Below are positions 50,552 through 57,961 of a DNA stretch of 64,000 bases, one piece after another. The stretch is from Pseudoflavonifractor sp. Marseille-P3106 (GTDB lineage: Bacteria; Bacillota; Clostridia; Oscillospirales; Oscillospiraceae): the NCBI GenBank assembly GCA_900169975.1, contig LT827120.1, forward strand, positions 62,001 to 126,000. The letters run 5' to 3'. Within the stretch, counting starts at the first letter, position 1; each line of letters begins with the position of its first letter. Below the pieces are notes generated by a model, which was not told the origin of the DNA, made no database searches, and saw nothing but the letters and a program-made list of their open reading frames with translations. A program made the position numbers and the translations under genes.

Positions 50552-50785
50552 TTGAATCTGGACGAACTGGATTTGATCGTAGCTGAGCACAAAGCCACCT
50601 ATGGCAAGATCAAAGCGCATATGCTGAAAAAGCATGGTTTGACGGTGTTCAGACGGTATATCTCCCGAGTCAAACGGAAGTGCGGGCTGGATGTAGGGCA
50701 GAACTATAATCTGTCAAAGAAGAAAAATGCCAAAGTGCCGCCGTGTTCCTCGAAAAAGGGAGCTGCGATTGATTTGCTAAAATAA
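50552..50785 (+). pseudogene. Post-stop remnant of the RlmD C-terminal accessory domain
   Basis: The 77 codons after the rlmD TAG, in the same frame, read LDELDLIVAEHKATYGKIKA ... YISRVKRKCGL ... NYNLSKKKNAKVPPC. This closely resembles an accessory domain that ends some clostridial RNA and DNA methyltransferases, but it stops short of the usual end. No ribosome binding site or good start is present (a TTG follows the stop). Its base composition is lower in GC than rlmD. It is either a remnant after an amber mutation or foreign DNA joined at the gene end. Confidence 0.5.
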
Positions 50786-50790
50786 CAACG

Positions 50791-50830
50791 CTATCAAAAG
50801 ACGCCACTTTTAGGCGGCGGCTTTTGATAG
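50791..50830. terminator. Hairpin terminator after rlmD
   Basis: CTATCAAAAG (50791-50800) pairs with CTTTTGATAG (50821-50830) around a GC-rich inner segment. Confidence 0.6.
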
Positions 50831-50988
50831 GTAATTTTCTTCAAGATATAGAGATATCATAGATACAATGTGTCCAGCCAAATCCCATATTGTCGTCCAA
50901 TTAAGTTTCATATAATCTCTAAAATCTCCCCCAATATATCGAATTTTACAAAAGGCAATGATTACGGCAGATTCTTATATGTAGAATC

Positions 50989-51017
50989 TTGACAAAAGGC
51001 AAAATGCCATGTATACT
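50989..51017 (+). promoter_or_regulatory. Promoter of the metal-transport/lar operon with palindromic spacer
   Basis: -35 TTGACA (50989-50994), 17-base spacer, -10 TATACT (51012-51017). The spacer contains GGCA-AAA-TGCC (50998-51008), an operator-like inverted repeat that would block polymerase if bound. Confidence 0.8.
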
Positions 51018-51024
51018 GTATAAA

Positions 51025-51146
51025 ACAATTTGCACGAAGCAAATTGGGGAGGCTGAAGTCTCTTGGTTTCCGGCACATCTGATTAGCTGCTGAAATGTAT
51101 GCTATAAGGCATATGACTTCTCTGAAGGGAAGCCATATGCCTTTTT
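51025..51146 (+). promoter_or_regulatory. Structured leader with intrinsic terminator (candidate attenuator or riboswitch)
   Basis: Between promoter and first gene the leader forms AATTTGC-ACGAA-GCAAATT, a linker region, then a terminator GGCATATG-ACTTC / GAAG-C-CATATGCC with five Ts (51108-51146). Alternative pairings exist: GAAGTC (51055-51060) is complementary to GACTTC in the terminator arm (51115-51120), and GTATGC (51098-51103) can pair with GCATAT (51109-51114). This is the geometry of a transcription attenuator. I could not match it to cobalamin, NiCo, Moco, fluoride or other classes I know. Confidence 0.65.
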
Positions 51147-51200
51147 ATTGTTTTTTACAATATTGTAGATGGATACGATGAGAAAGGATTTGAAATTATC

Positions 51201-52367
51201 ATGAAAAAGTTTCTGCCACTGCTGCTGGCACTGACAATGGTATTTAGCCTTGTGGCCTGCGGCAACTCCAACAGCACCAAAAACGATCAGAGCGGCGCAG
51301 ATCAAAGCAACACCCCGACTCAGACCCCGGATGCCGGCAATGCTGAGCAGTCGGAGACCCGTATCATCACCGATATGCTGGGGCGTGAAGTCGAGATTCC
51401 TGCCAAGATCAATACAATCATCTGTAATGGCAGCAATGCCCTGCGTATGGTTTCTTACCTGCAGGCTACCGGCATGATAGTAGGTGTGGAGGAAACCGAC
51501 AAGGGTTATGAGACATCGACCAAGCGGGATTATGCTCATGCCTATTATGATATCTTCAAGGATATGCATGTTATCGGCAAGGGCGGTGGCACTGCCTACA
51601 CCGCTTATCCTGAAGAGATTTTAAAGGTTCATCCCGACGTGATCCTGACCTGTTTCGTACAGGAGGCTGCCGAACAGCTGCAGAACGAGACTGGTGTTCC
51701 CGTGGTCAGCATTCGTTGCCCAAGCGCCAACTTTATTGACGAAAACTGGTATGCAGCATTGCGCCTGACCGCTGAGCTGACCGGCACTGAGGAGCGTTGT
51801 GAGGAACTTCTGAGCTACATCGACGAATGCAAGGCTGACCTGAAGGAGCGGTCCTCTACCGTTGCGGATGAGGACAAGCCCACGGTTTATACCGGCGCTG
51901 TTACTTTCTCTGGCGGTCACGGTTTTGCCGGCACCTATGCCAATTTCGGCCCCTTCCTGGCCATTGACGCCAAGAACGTTGCTGATGAGACTGGCGAAAA
52001 AGCCGCTTTCGAAGTCGATCTGGAGAGGGTCCTCGTCTGGGATCCCGATGTTATTTTCCTCGATCCTGGAAACATGAATTTGGTCAATGATGAGTACAAA
52101 TCCAACCCTGATTTTTTCCATTCCCTGAGTGCTGTTCAGAACGGTGAAGTATACACCATGCCCTCTTTCAATAATTACTCCACCAATATCACCTACTGCA
52201 TCATGAATGCCTACCACGCTGGCAAGGTGCTGTATCCAGATCAATTTGCAGATATTGATCTGGAGGCTAAGAGCACCGAGATCATGAATGAGTTCCTGGG
52301 CACGTCTTTCTTTGATGACATGGAAGCAGATGGTCTGTACTACGGAAAACTGACACTAGGTGAGTAA
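51201..52367 (+). CDS. ABC transporter substrate-binding lipoprotein, metal/metallophore type
   Basis: A 388-residue lipoprotein. The signal MKKFLPLLLALTMVFSLVACG gives a lipidated Cys20. A Ser/Asn/Gln-rich linker precedes a BtuF/FepB-type binding fold (PF01497: RIITDMLGREVEIPAKINTIICNGS ... VHPDVILTCF ... VWDPDVIFLDP). It captures a metal complex or cofactor outside the cell. The downstream permease, ATPase and nickel-cofactor genes make nickel or a nickel chelate the likely cargo (inference); iron-siderophore or cobalamin cannot be excluded. GAAAGGA precedes the start. Confidence 0.87.
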   Translation: MKKFLPLLLALTMVFSLVACGNSNSTKNDQSGADQSNTPTQTPDAGNAEQSETRIITDMLGREVEIPAKINTIICNGSNALRMVSYLQATGMIVGVEETDKGYETSTKRDYAHAYYDIFKDMHVIGKGGGTAYTAYPEEILKVHPDVILTCFVQEAAEQLQNETGVPVVSIRCPSANFIDENWYAALRLTAELTGTEERCEELLSYIDECKADLKERSSTVADEDKPTVYTGAVTFSGGHGFAGTYANFGPFLAIDAKNVADETGEKAAFEVDLERVLVWDPDVIFLDPGNMNLVNDEYKSNPDFFHSLSAVQNGEVYTMPSFNNYSTNITYCIMNAYHAGKVLYPDQFADIDLEAKSTEIMNEFLGTSFFDDMEADGLYYGKLTLGE

Positions 52368-52371
52368 ATAT

Positions 52372-53460
52372 ATGCAGAAAACCCAAACCGCACTGAAGAA
52401 TTCATATCGGCGCTATATCCGGCGCAAATGGCTGGTGTTGTTTGTCCTGGTAGCTATTCTTTGCACCTGTGTTGTAGTCTCTATCTCTGTCGGATCATCA
52501 GGCCTGACGATTTCTGAGATTGTGACCGCATTGCTGGGGAAAGGAACCGCGCAGACCAGTGCGATCATCTGGAACATACGTATGCCCCGAATTGTTACCG
52601 GCATCATGGTGGGTATCGCATTGGCCTTGGCCGGCTGTATCATGCAGAATGTGCTGCGCAATCCGCTGGCCTCCGCCTCTACCCTTGGCGTTTCCCAAGG
52701 TGCCTCCTTTGGTGCAGCATTTGCCATCGTCTGTCTAGATGCCGGTGCTCAAGTTAATGCCAGCACTTCCGCAGCGGCTGCCGTTTCCATCACCAACCCT
52801 TATCTGGTAACATTGTGCGCTTTTATTGGCGGCTTTCTGACAACGGTGATAATCCTTGGTCTGTCGAGAATTGCCAGAGTTTCTCCGGCTACCATGGTCC
52901 TGGCCGGCGTGGCTCTCAGTTCCCTGTTCAGCGGCGGTACCACTATTGTACAGTACTTTGCTGATGATGTGAAGGTAGCCTCCGTCGTCTATTGGACCTT
53001 CGGTGACTTGGGCCGCGCAAACTGGCAGGAAATTGCTTCGATTTTTGCTGTTACAGTCATTGCTCTGCTGTACTTCCTCGCCAACCGCTGGAATTTCAAT
53101 GCAATGGAAAGCGGCGCTGACACCGCCAAGAGTTTGGGTGTTGCCGTCGATCGGCTTATTTTGATCAGCATGACCTTGTGTTCCCTGATGGCTGCAGTTT
53201 CCACTGCCTTTGTGGGCTGTATCAGCTTCATTGGTTTGATTTCTCCTCATATGGTGCGGAAATTCGTGGGAAATGATTACCGTTTTCTGATTCCTGCCTC
53301 GGCATTGATGGGAGCAATCGTCCTGGTCCTTTCAGAGTTGGTCTCCCGTATGATCGTTGCACCAAGCATTCTGCCCATCGGTGCCCTTACATCCTTCCTG
53401 GGTGCCCCCATGTTCCTCTACATGATTTTCAAAAGGGGGGGCATCAAATGGTCGAAGTAA
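52372..53460 (+). CDS. FecCD/BtuC-type ABC permease
   Basis: A 362-residue membrane protein with about ten helices. VLFVLVAILCTCVVVSISVGSSGL, RMPRIVTGIMVGIALALAGCIMQNVLRNPLAS, and GCISFIGLISPHMVRKFVGNDYRFLIPASALMGA are standard signatures, the last containing the ATPase-contact loop. ATG 52372 follows GGTGAG; an in-frame GTG at 52360 overlaps the preceding gene. It forms the channel for the binding protein upstream and the ATPase downstream. Confidence 0.88.
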   Translation: MQKTQTALKNSYRRYIRRKWLVLFVLVAILCTCVVVSISVGSSGLTISEIVTALLGKGTAQTSAIIWNIRMPRIVTGIMVGIALALAGCIMQNVLRNPLASASTLGVSQGASFGAAFAIVCLDAGAQVNASTSAAAAVSITNPYLVTLCAFIGGFLTTVIILGLSRIARVSPATMVLAGVALSSLFSGGTTIVQYFADDVKVASVVYWTFGDLGRANWQEIASIFAVTVIALLYFLANRWNFNAMESGADTAKSLGVAVDRLILISMTLCSLMAAVSTAFVGCISFIGLISPHMVRKFVGNDYRFLIPASALMGAIVLVLSELVSRMIVAPSILPIGALTSFLGAPMFLYMIFKRGGIKWSK

Positions 53461-54197
53461 AAGACATTACTTTTTCCTACGGAAAGCATTCCATCTTAAA
53501 AGGCATTTCTTTTTCAGCAGAACCCGGTGACTGTGTCGGAATCCTCGGTAACAACGGCGTGGGGAAATCCACTCTTATCACTTGTATGAACAGCATCCGA
53601 AAGCCTGACGACGGGTCGGTTTTGATCAATGGTAAAAGCATTTTTGAAATGAGCCGTCTGGAGTTGGCCAGAAACGTTGCCTATGTGGCGCAAAAAAACG
53701 AGTTGAGCCAAACAACGGTTTATGACGCTATTCTGCTGGGCCGAAAGCCCTATATGACATGGAGCATGAACTGCGCTGACTATGCTCTTTGTGATGAAAT
53801 GATGGAACGCATTGGCATGACAGATTTCAAACTTCGCAACATCAATGAACTCAGCGGGGGCGAAGTGCAAAAGGTCATGCTGGCCCGCGCCTTTGTACAG
53901 CAGCCTAAGCTGCTGCTTCTGGACGAGCCCACCAGCAATCTGGATCCTAGAAACCAGTACGAGATGATGAAGCTGGTCCGTCAGATGGCGCTGGAACAGG
54001 GTATCTCCGTGCTGGTGGTCATCCATGACCTGAATTTGGCTCTGCGCTACTGCAACCGTTTCCTTTTTATAAAAGATGGTAGTGTGTACGATTACGGCGA
54101 TGGGTCTGTTGTAACGGAAAAGGCGCTTCGGGATGTCTATGGGATCAATGCTTCCTTGGTCATCCATGATAATAAAAAATTTGCAATTATCAAATAA
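53448..54197 (+). CDS. ABC transporter ATP-binding protein
   Basis: A 249-residue ATPase. Walker A is GNNGVGKST, signature is LSGGEVQKVMLARA, Walker B LLLLDEPTSNLD, and H-loop VIHDLNLAL. It matches the FecE/BtuD group. It overlaps the permease gene by 13 bases, so the three genes form one importer unit. Confidence 0.92.
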   Translation: MVEVKDITFSYGKHSILKGISFSAEPGDCVGILGNNGVGKSTLITCMNSIRKPDDGSVLINGKSIFEMSRLELARNVAYVAQKNELSQTTVYDAILLGRKPYMTWSMNCADYALCDEMMERIGMTDFKLRNINELSGGEVQKVMLARAFVQQPKLLLLDEPTSNLDPRNQYEMMKLVRQMALEQGISVLVVIHDLNLALRYCNRFLFIKDGSVYDYGDGSVVTEKALRDVYGINASLVIHDNKKFAIIK

Positions 54198-54212
54198 AAA
54201 GGAGAATCAACC

Positions 54213-54743
54213 ATGGATAAGAGAGCGCTTTGGGAAAAATGCGTTGCATTTCATGGACATGAGTGCCCCGGCCTGACGATTGGATATCGTGCGGCTCTAT
54301 ACGCCATTGACCTGTTGGAATTGACCTTTTCTAATGATGAGCAGGTGGTCTGTATCACAGAGAATGATGCCTGTGGTGTGGATGCGATCCAGGTATTGCT
54401 GGGGTGCAGTGTAGGCAAGGGGAATCTGCTCTTCCATATGACGGGCAAGCAGGCATTTTCTTTCTACAACCGTAAGACCGGAAAATCTGTTCGTTTGGTC
54501 CTGAACAAGCCCCTTGGAGAGTTGACCAGAGAAGAGTCCTTTCGCTATTATCACGCATGCAAGCAGGAAGATCTGTTTACAGTCAAAGAAACGAAAATCG
54601 AAGTCCCTGAGCGTGCACGGCTGTTTGATTCTTATGCTTGTGAATGCTGCGGTGAAACTACGGGCTCAAACTGGATCCGTCTCTCCGGCGGCAAAAAGCT
54701 CTGCATAGACTGCTATCAGAGATATGATCGGTTCAACGTATGA
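54213..54743 (+). CDS. FmdE family protein with C-terminal zinc ribbon
   Basis: A 176-residue protein. The N-terminal domain (CVAFHGHECPGLTIGYRAA ... CITENDACGVDAIQVLLGCSVGKGNL) is the FmdE domain (PF02663) named from formylmethanofuran dehydrogenase. A zinc ribbon follows at the end (YACECCGE ... KLCIDCYQRY). No methanogenesis genes are present. FmdE-like proteins occur beside metal transport and metal-cofactor genes, where they may act as metal-binding chaperones. Here it lies between the transporter and the lar genes, so nickel delivery is a reasonable guess. AAAGGAG precedes the start. Confidence 0.82.
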   Translation: MDKRALWEKCVAFHGHECPGLTIGYRAALYAIDLLELTFSNDEQVVCITENDACGVDAIQVLLGCSVGKGNLLFHMTGKQAFSFYNRKTGKSVRLVLNKPLGELTREESFRYYHACKQEDLFTVKETKIEVPERARLFDSYACECCGETTGSNWIRLSGGKKLCIDCYQRYDRFNV

Positions 54744-54812
54744 TTGACTCTTCGGTGAGAATCCTGACTCTGCGCAGGGTCTGGGCAAAACACATGATGG
54801 AGCCATTCGATA

Positions 54813-54850
54813 CGCAGGGCCTGTATTCCGTATTGGATATAGGCCCTGCG
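54813..54850. other. Hairpin between FmdE and larE genes
   Basis: CGCAGGGCCTGTAT pairs with ATATAGGCCCTGCG. There is no clear T run, so it may attenuate or process the transcript rather than end it. Confidence 0.45.
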
Positions 54851-54899
54851 GTTTCCAGTTTCTGTATGGGACACCGTTTCCTTTTCTTTCAAATACACG

Positions 54900-54928
54900 G
54901 TGACAATCACTTCTTGCTTTTGTATAAT
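54900..54928 (+). promoter_or_regulatory. Internal promoter before larE
   Basis: -35 GTGACA (54900-54905), 17-base spacer, -10 TATAAT (54923-54928); would allow larE-larB-larC to be expressed independently. Confidence 0.6.
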
Positions 54929-54977
54929 GTCGGTAATATGCCAAAAAGCACAAGTTTCTCCAAAGAAGGTATTTATT

Positions 54978-55727
54978 GTGACGCTCTATGAATTTTTTCA
55001 AAAGCACCCAAAAGTAGCCCTTGCGTTCTCCGGCGGCGTAGATTCTGCATATCTGCTTTATGCCGCGCTCAACTGCGGGGCACAGGTCCATGCCTACTAT
55101 GTCAAGTCTGCGTTTCAACCTCGGTTCGAACTAGAGGACGCCATGCGGCTTGCGGCAGAACTGGGTGTGGACATGAAAGTGCTGGATGTAGATGTCTTGG
55201 ACTGCCCGCAGATCGCAGCCAATACCGCAGAGCGCTGCTATTACTGCAAATATTCTATTTTTAAGGCTATTATCAACGCAGCGTCAGAAGATGGGATCTC
55301 TGTCCTGATAGATGGAACCAATGCGTCCGATGATGCAGGTGACCGTCCCGGTATGCTGGCACTGCGGGAATTGACGGTACGCTCCCCCTTGCGGGAGTGT
55401 GGACTCACAAAGACAGAGGTACGGCGTCTTTCTAAGGAGGCAGGCCTCTTTACTTGGGACAAACCCGCCTATGCTTGCCTTGCCACCAGAATCCCAACCG
55501 GAGAAGAGATCACCAAGGAAAAGCTTCAGAGAACTGAGCGGGCAGAAGATTATTTGTTCTCCGCTGGTTTTACCGACTTTCGGGTGAGAATGATGGGCAG
55601 TGCTGCAAGGATTCAACTTCCAGAGCGTCAGCTTCCTTTTTTGCTTAACAAGCGGAAGGAATTTTTGGGGGAATTGAAAAAATATTACAGCGCAGTTTTA
55701 CTGGATCTGGAGGTGCGCGGTGAATAA
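54978..55727 (+). CDS. larE: Nickel-pincer cofactor biosynthesis sulfur transferase LarE
   Basis: A 249-residue PP-loop enzyme. FSGGVDSAYLLYAAL binds ATP. LarE adenylates the carboxylates made by LarB and inserts sulfur. L. plantarum LarE gives up a cysteine of its own; other LarEs use three cysteines to hold a [4Fe-4S] cluster. This protein has ERCYYCKYSIF (CxxC) and PAYACLATRIPTG (third Cys), which fits the cluster type (inference from recalled sequences). The start is a GTG at 54978 with AAGGT eight bases upstream. Its stop overlaps the larB start. Confidence 0.9.
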   Translation: MTLYEFFQKHPKVALAFSGGVDSAYLLYAALNCGAQVHAYYVKSAFQPRFELEDAMRLAAELGVDMKVLDVDVLDCPQIAANTAERCYYCKYSIFKAIINAASEDGISVLIDGTNASDDAGDRPGMLALRELTVRSPLRECGLTKTEVRRLSKEAGLFTWDKPAYACLATRIPTGEEITKEKLQRTERAEDYLFSAGFTDFRVRMMGSAARIQLPERQLPFLLNKRKEFLGELKKYYSAVLLDLEVRGE

Positions 55728-56481
55728 CGAGATTAAACAAATTTTAGAAGCAGTACATTCCAGAGAGTTGTCTGTGGATGATGCACTGTTGAGAATCAAG
55801 ACAGAACCTTTTGAAGATATTGGCTTTGCCAAAGTAGACCTGCACCGAAAAATCCGGCAGGGCGTGGCGGAGGTGATTTACGGTGCCGGAAAAACGCCGG
55901 AGCAGATTATCGGGATTCTGGATGTCATGAAAGCGAATGGACAGGAAACCATTCTGATTACCCGCATGTCTGAAGAAACCGCTGCTGTTATTGGTAAGCA
56001 CCATGAGTTGGATTATCATAAAGATGCACGGGTGGGCATCGTTGGCAAGCTGCCAAGTGCCGATGGATTGGGTAAGATTGTAGTGGCCACCGGCGGGACC
56101 AGCGATATCCCAGTGGCGGAAGAGGCTGTGCTGACCGCACAGGTCCTTGGAAATGAAGTGGTTCGTCTATACGACGTTGGGGTTGCGGGGCTGCACCGAA
56201 CTCTTGCACACTTGGACGATATCATGAGCGCCAGCGTGATTGTTGCTATTGCGGGAATGGAAGGTGCACTTGCCAGCGTGATTGGAGGCCTTGCAGATTG
56301 TCCGGTCATTGCTGTGCCGACCAGTGTTGGTTATGGTGCTTCCTTTAACGGCCTGTCTGCCTTGTTGTCCATGCTCAATTCCTGCGCCAGCGGAGTATCT
56401 GTGGTGAATATTGACAATGGCTTCGGTGCTGGATATCTTGCCAGCATGATTAACCACATGGATGTAAAAAAGGAGGTTTGA
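55720..56481 (+). CDS. larB: Nickel-pincer cofactor biosynthesis protein LarB
   Basis: A 253-residue protein. The C-terminal half resembles AIR carboxylase (PurE): GKIVVATGGTSDIPVAEEA, VVRLYDVGVAGLHR, IVAIAGMEGALASVIGGL and AVPTSVGYGASFNGLSALLSMLNSCASGV. LarB carboxylates and hydrolyses nicotinic acid adenine dinucleotide, the first step of the pincer cofactor. The start is a GTG at 55720 with GGAGGT, overlapping larE by eight bases. larC follows three bases after its stop codon. Confidence 0.93.
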   Translation: MNNEIKQILEAVHSRELSVDDALLRIKTEPFEDIGFAKVDLHRKIRQGVAEVIYGAGKTPEQIIGILDVMKANGQETILITRMSEETAAVIGKHHELDYHKDARVGIVGKLPSADGLGKIVVATGGTSDIPVAEEAVLTAQVLGNEVVRLYDVGVAGLHRTLAHLDDIMSASVIVAIAGMEGALASVIGGLADCPVIAVPTSVGYGASFNGLSALLSMLNSCASGVSVVNIDNGFGAGYLASMINHMDVKKEV

Positions 56482-56484
56482 GCC

Positions 56485-57699
56485 ATGAAAACGCTATATT
56501 TGGATTGTGGAATGGGTGCTGCGGGAGATATGCTCACTGCTGCGCTGCTTGAATTGCTCCCCGACCCCGATGCATTTATCCATGAAGTGAATGCGCTGGG
56601 CTTGTCCGGTGTCCATGTAAAAAAAGAGTCGGCGGTCAAGTGTGGTATCATGGGCACTCATATTTCTGTAACGGTGAATGGTGAAGAAGAGAAGAGCTGC
56701 GAGTACCACCATGACCATGAGCACCCTCATGATCACGAGGATCGTCACAGCCACGGACACCACCACAGCGGTCTGCATGATATCGAGCACATCGTCCGGG
56801 ATCATCTCCCTGTTTCAGAGAAAGTGAAGCAGGATGTGATGGCAGTTTATGGACTGATCGCGGAAGCGGAAAGCTATGTACATGGTGTTCCGGTTTCTGA
56901 GATCCATTTTCATGAAGTCGGCACGATGGATGCGATCGCCGATATTACGGCGGTCTGTATGCTGATGGAAAAACTTTCGCCTGACGAGGTAGTCGTATCC
57001 CCGATCCATGTGGGCAGCGGCCAGGTCTGGTGTGCCCACGGTGTCCTGCCGGTCCCTGCCCCTGCCACCGCCCGCATCCTCAAAGATGTGCCCATTTACA
57101 CAGGCCGGATCAAGGGCGAACTCTGCACACCCACCGGTGCCGCGCTGCTCAAGTATTTTGCGACCCGTTTTGGTGATATGCCGATCATGAAGACCCGCGG
57201 AATTGGTTACGGTATGGGCAAAAAGGATTTTGAGGCGGCAAACTGTGTCCGTGCCCTGTTTGGGGATACGGAAGATAAGACAGATGTCGTACTGGAACTC
57301 TCCTGCAACGTAGACGATATGACTGCCGAGCAGGTCGGCTATGCTATGGAGCGTCTGTTTGACGGCGGCGCACTGGAGGTCTACACCATTCCTGCCGGCA
57401 TGAAAAAATCCCGTCCCGGCACGATGATCTGTGTGTTGTGCCAAGAACAAGACAAAGAAAAAACCGTTTCTTTGATTTTTAAATACACAACGACAATCGG
57501 TGTGCGGGAAGCAAAAATGCATCGTTACGTGCTTGACCGCAATGTGACAGCAAAAGAAACTCCCTACGGAATCGTTCGCCGCAAAGATTCTTCTGGGTAT
57601 GGTGTGACCCGGTCAAAATATGAGTACGAAGATCTGACGCGTATTGCCAGAGAACGTGATATCCGCATTGAGGATGTTATTGCGGCAGTAAAGGATTAA
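56485..57699 (+). CDS. larC: Nickel-pincer cofactor nickel-insertion enzyme LarC
   Basis: A 404-residue CTP-dependent cyclometallase that inserts nickel into the pincer ligand. The N terminus LYLDCGMGAAGDMLTAALLELL and the GELCTPTGAALLKYF segment are family signatures. Residues 75-94 are extremely His-rich (HHDHEHPHDH...HSHGHHH) and should bind nickel. The C-terminal domain (ELSCNVDDMTAEQVGYAMERL) is in the same frame. In L. plantarum LarC is made by a programmed frameshift between two ORFs; here it is a single uninterrupted ORF. Confidence 0.94.
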   Translation: MKTLYLDCGMGAAGDMLTAALLELLPDPDAFIHEVNALGLSGVHVKKESAVKCGIMGTHISVTVNGEEEKSCEYHHDHEHPHDHEDRHSHGHHHSGLHDIEHIVRDHLPVSEKVKQDVMAVYGLIAEAESYVHGVPVSEIHFHEVGTMDAIADITAVCMLMEKLSPDEVVVSPIHVGSGQVWCAHGVLPVPAPATARILKDVPIYTGRIKGELCTPTGAALLKYFATRFGDMPIMKTRGIGYGMGKKDFEAANCVRALFGDTEDKTDVVLELSCNVDDMTAEQVGYAMERLFDGGALEVYTIPAGMKKSRPGTMICVLCQEQDKEKTVSLIFKYTTTIGVREAKMHRYVLDRNVTAKETPYGIVRRKDSSGYGVTRSKYEYEDLTRIARERDIRIEDVIAAVKD

Positions 57700-57851
57700 T
57701 AGGCAAAATTCGTGCAGTTTGCTTGTATTTAGATTCTACTTTGGCCCTACAATATTTTTTGTAATTCGGTGTAATTACCAGTTGACCGTGGCTCTCATAT
57801 ACGGTACACTGATTTTGCTTTTGGTTTTTCTTCATAAATTGACCTTAACGC

Positions 57852-57901
57852 AAAAAGACAGACGGGGCAACCCTTCCAGGCTTACCCCGTCTGTCCTTTT
57901 T
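57852..57901. terminator. Terminator after larC
   Basis: GACAGACGGGG (57857-57867) pairs with CCCCGTCTGTC (57885-57895), flanked by an A run before and TTTTT after, so it can stop transcription in both directions. Apart from this, 57700-57961 holds nothing recognisable. Confidence 0.8.
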
Positions 57902-57961
57902 ACAGGCCCATTTTGCAACGCACCTGTTGTGATCTGAGGTTTCGGAAAAGGAACTGGGCGC

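Noticed and set aside
51025-51107. Cobalamin or NiCo riboswitch before the ABC importer
   Set aside because: None of the conserved boxes of these classes that I know could be found; kept only as an unclassified leader.
56690-56780. Programmed frameshift or repeat in larC
   Set aside because: The CAC/CAT-rich stretch encodes the His-rich metal site; both domains are already in one frame, so no slip is required.
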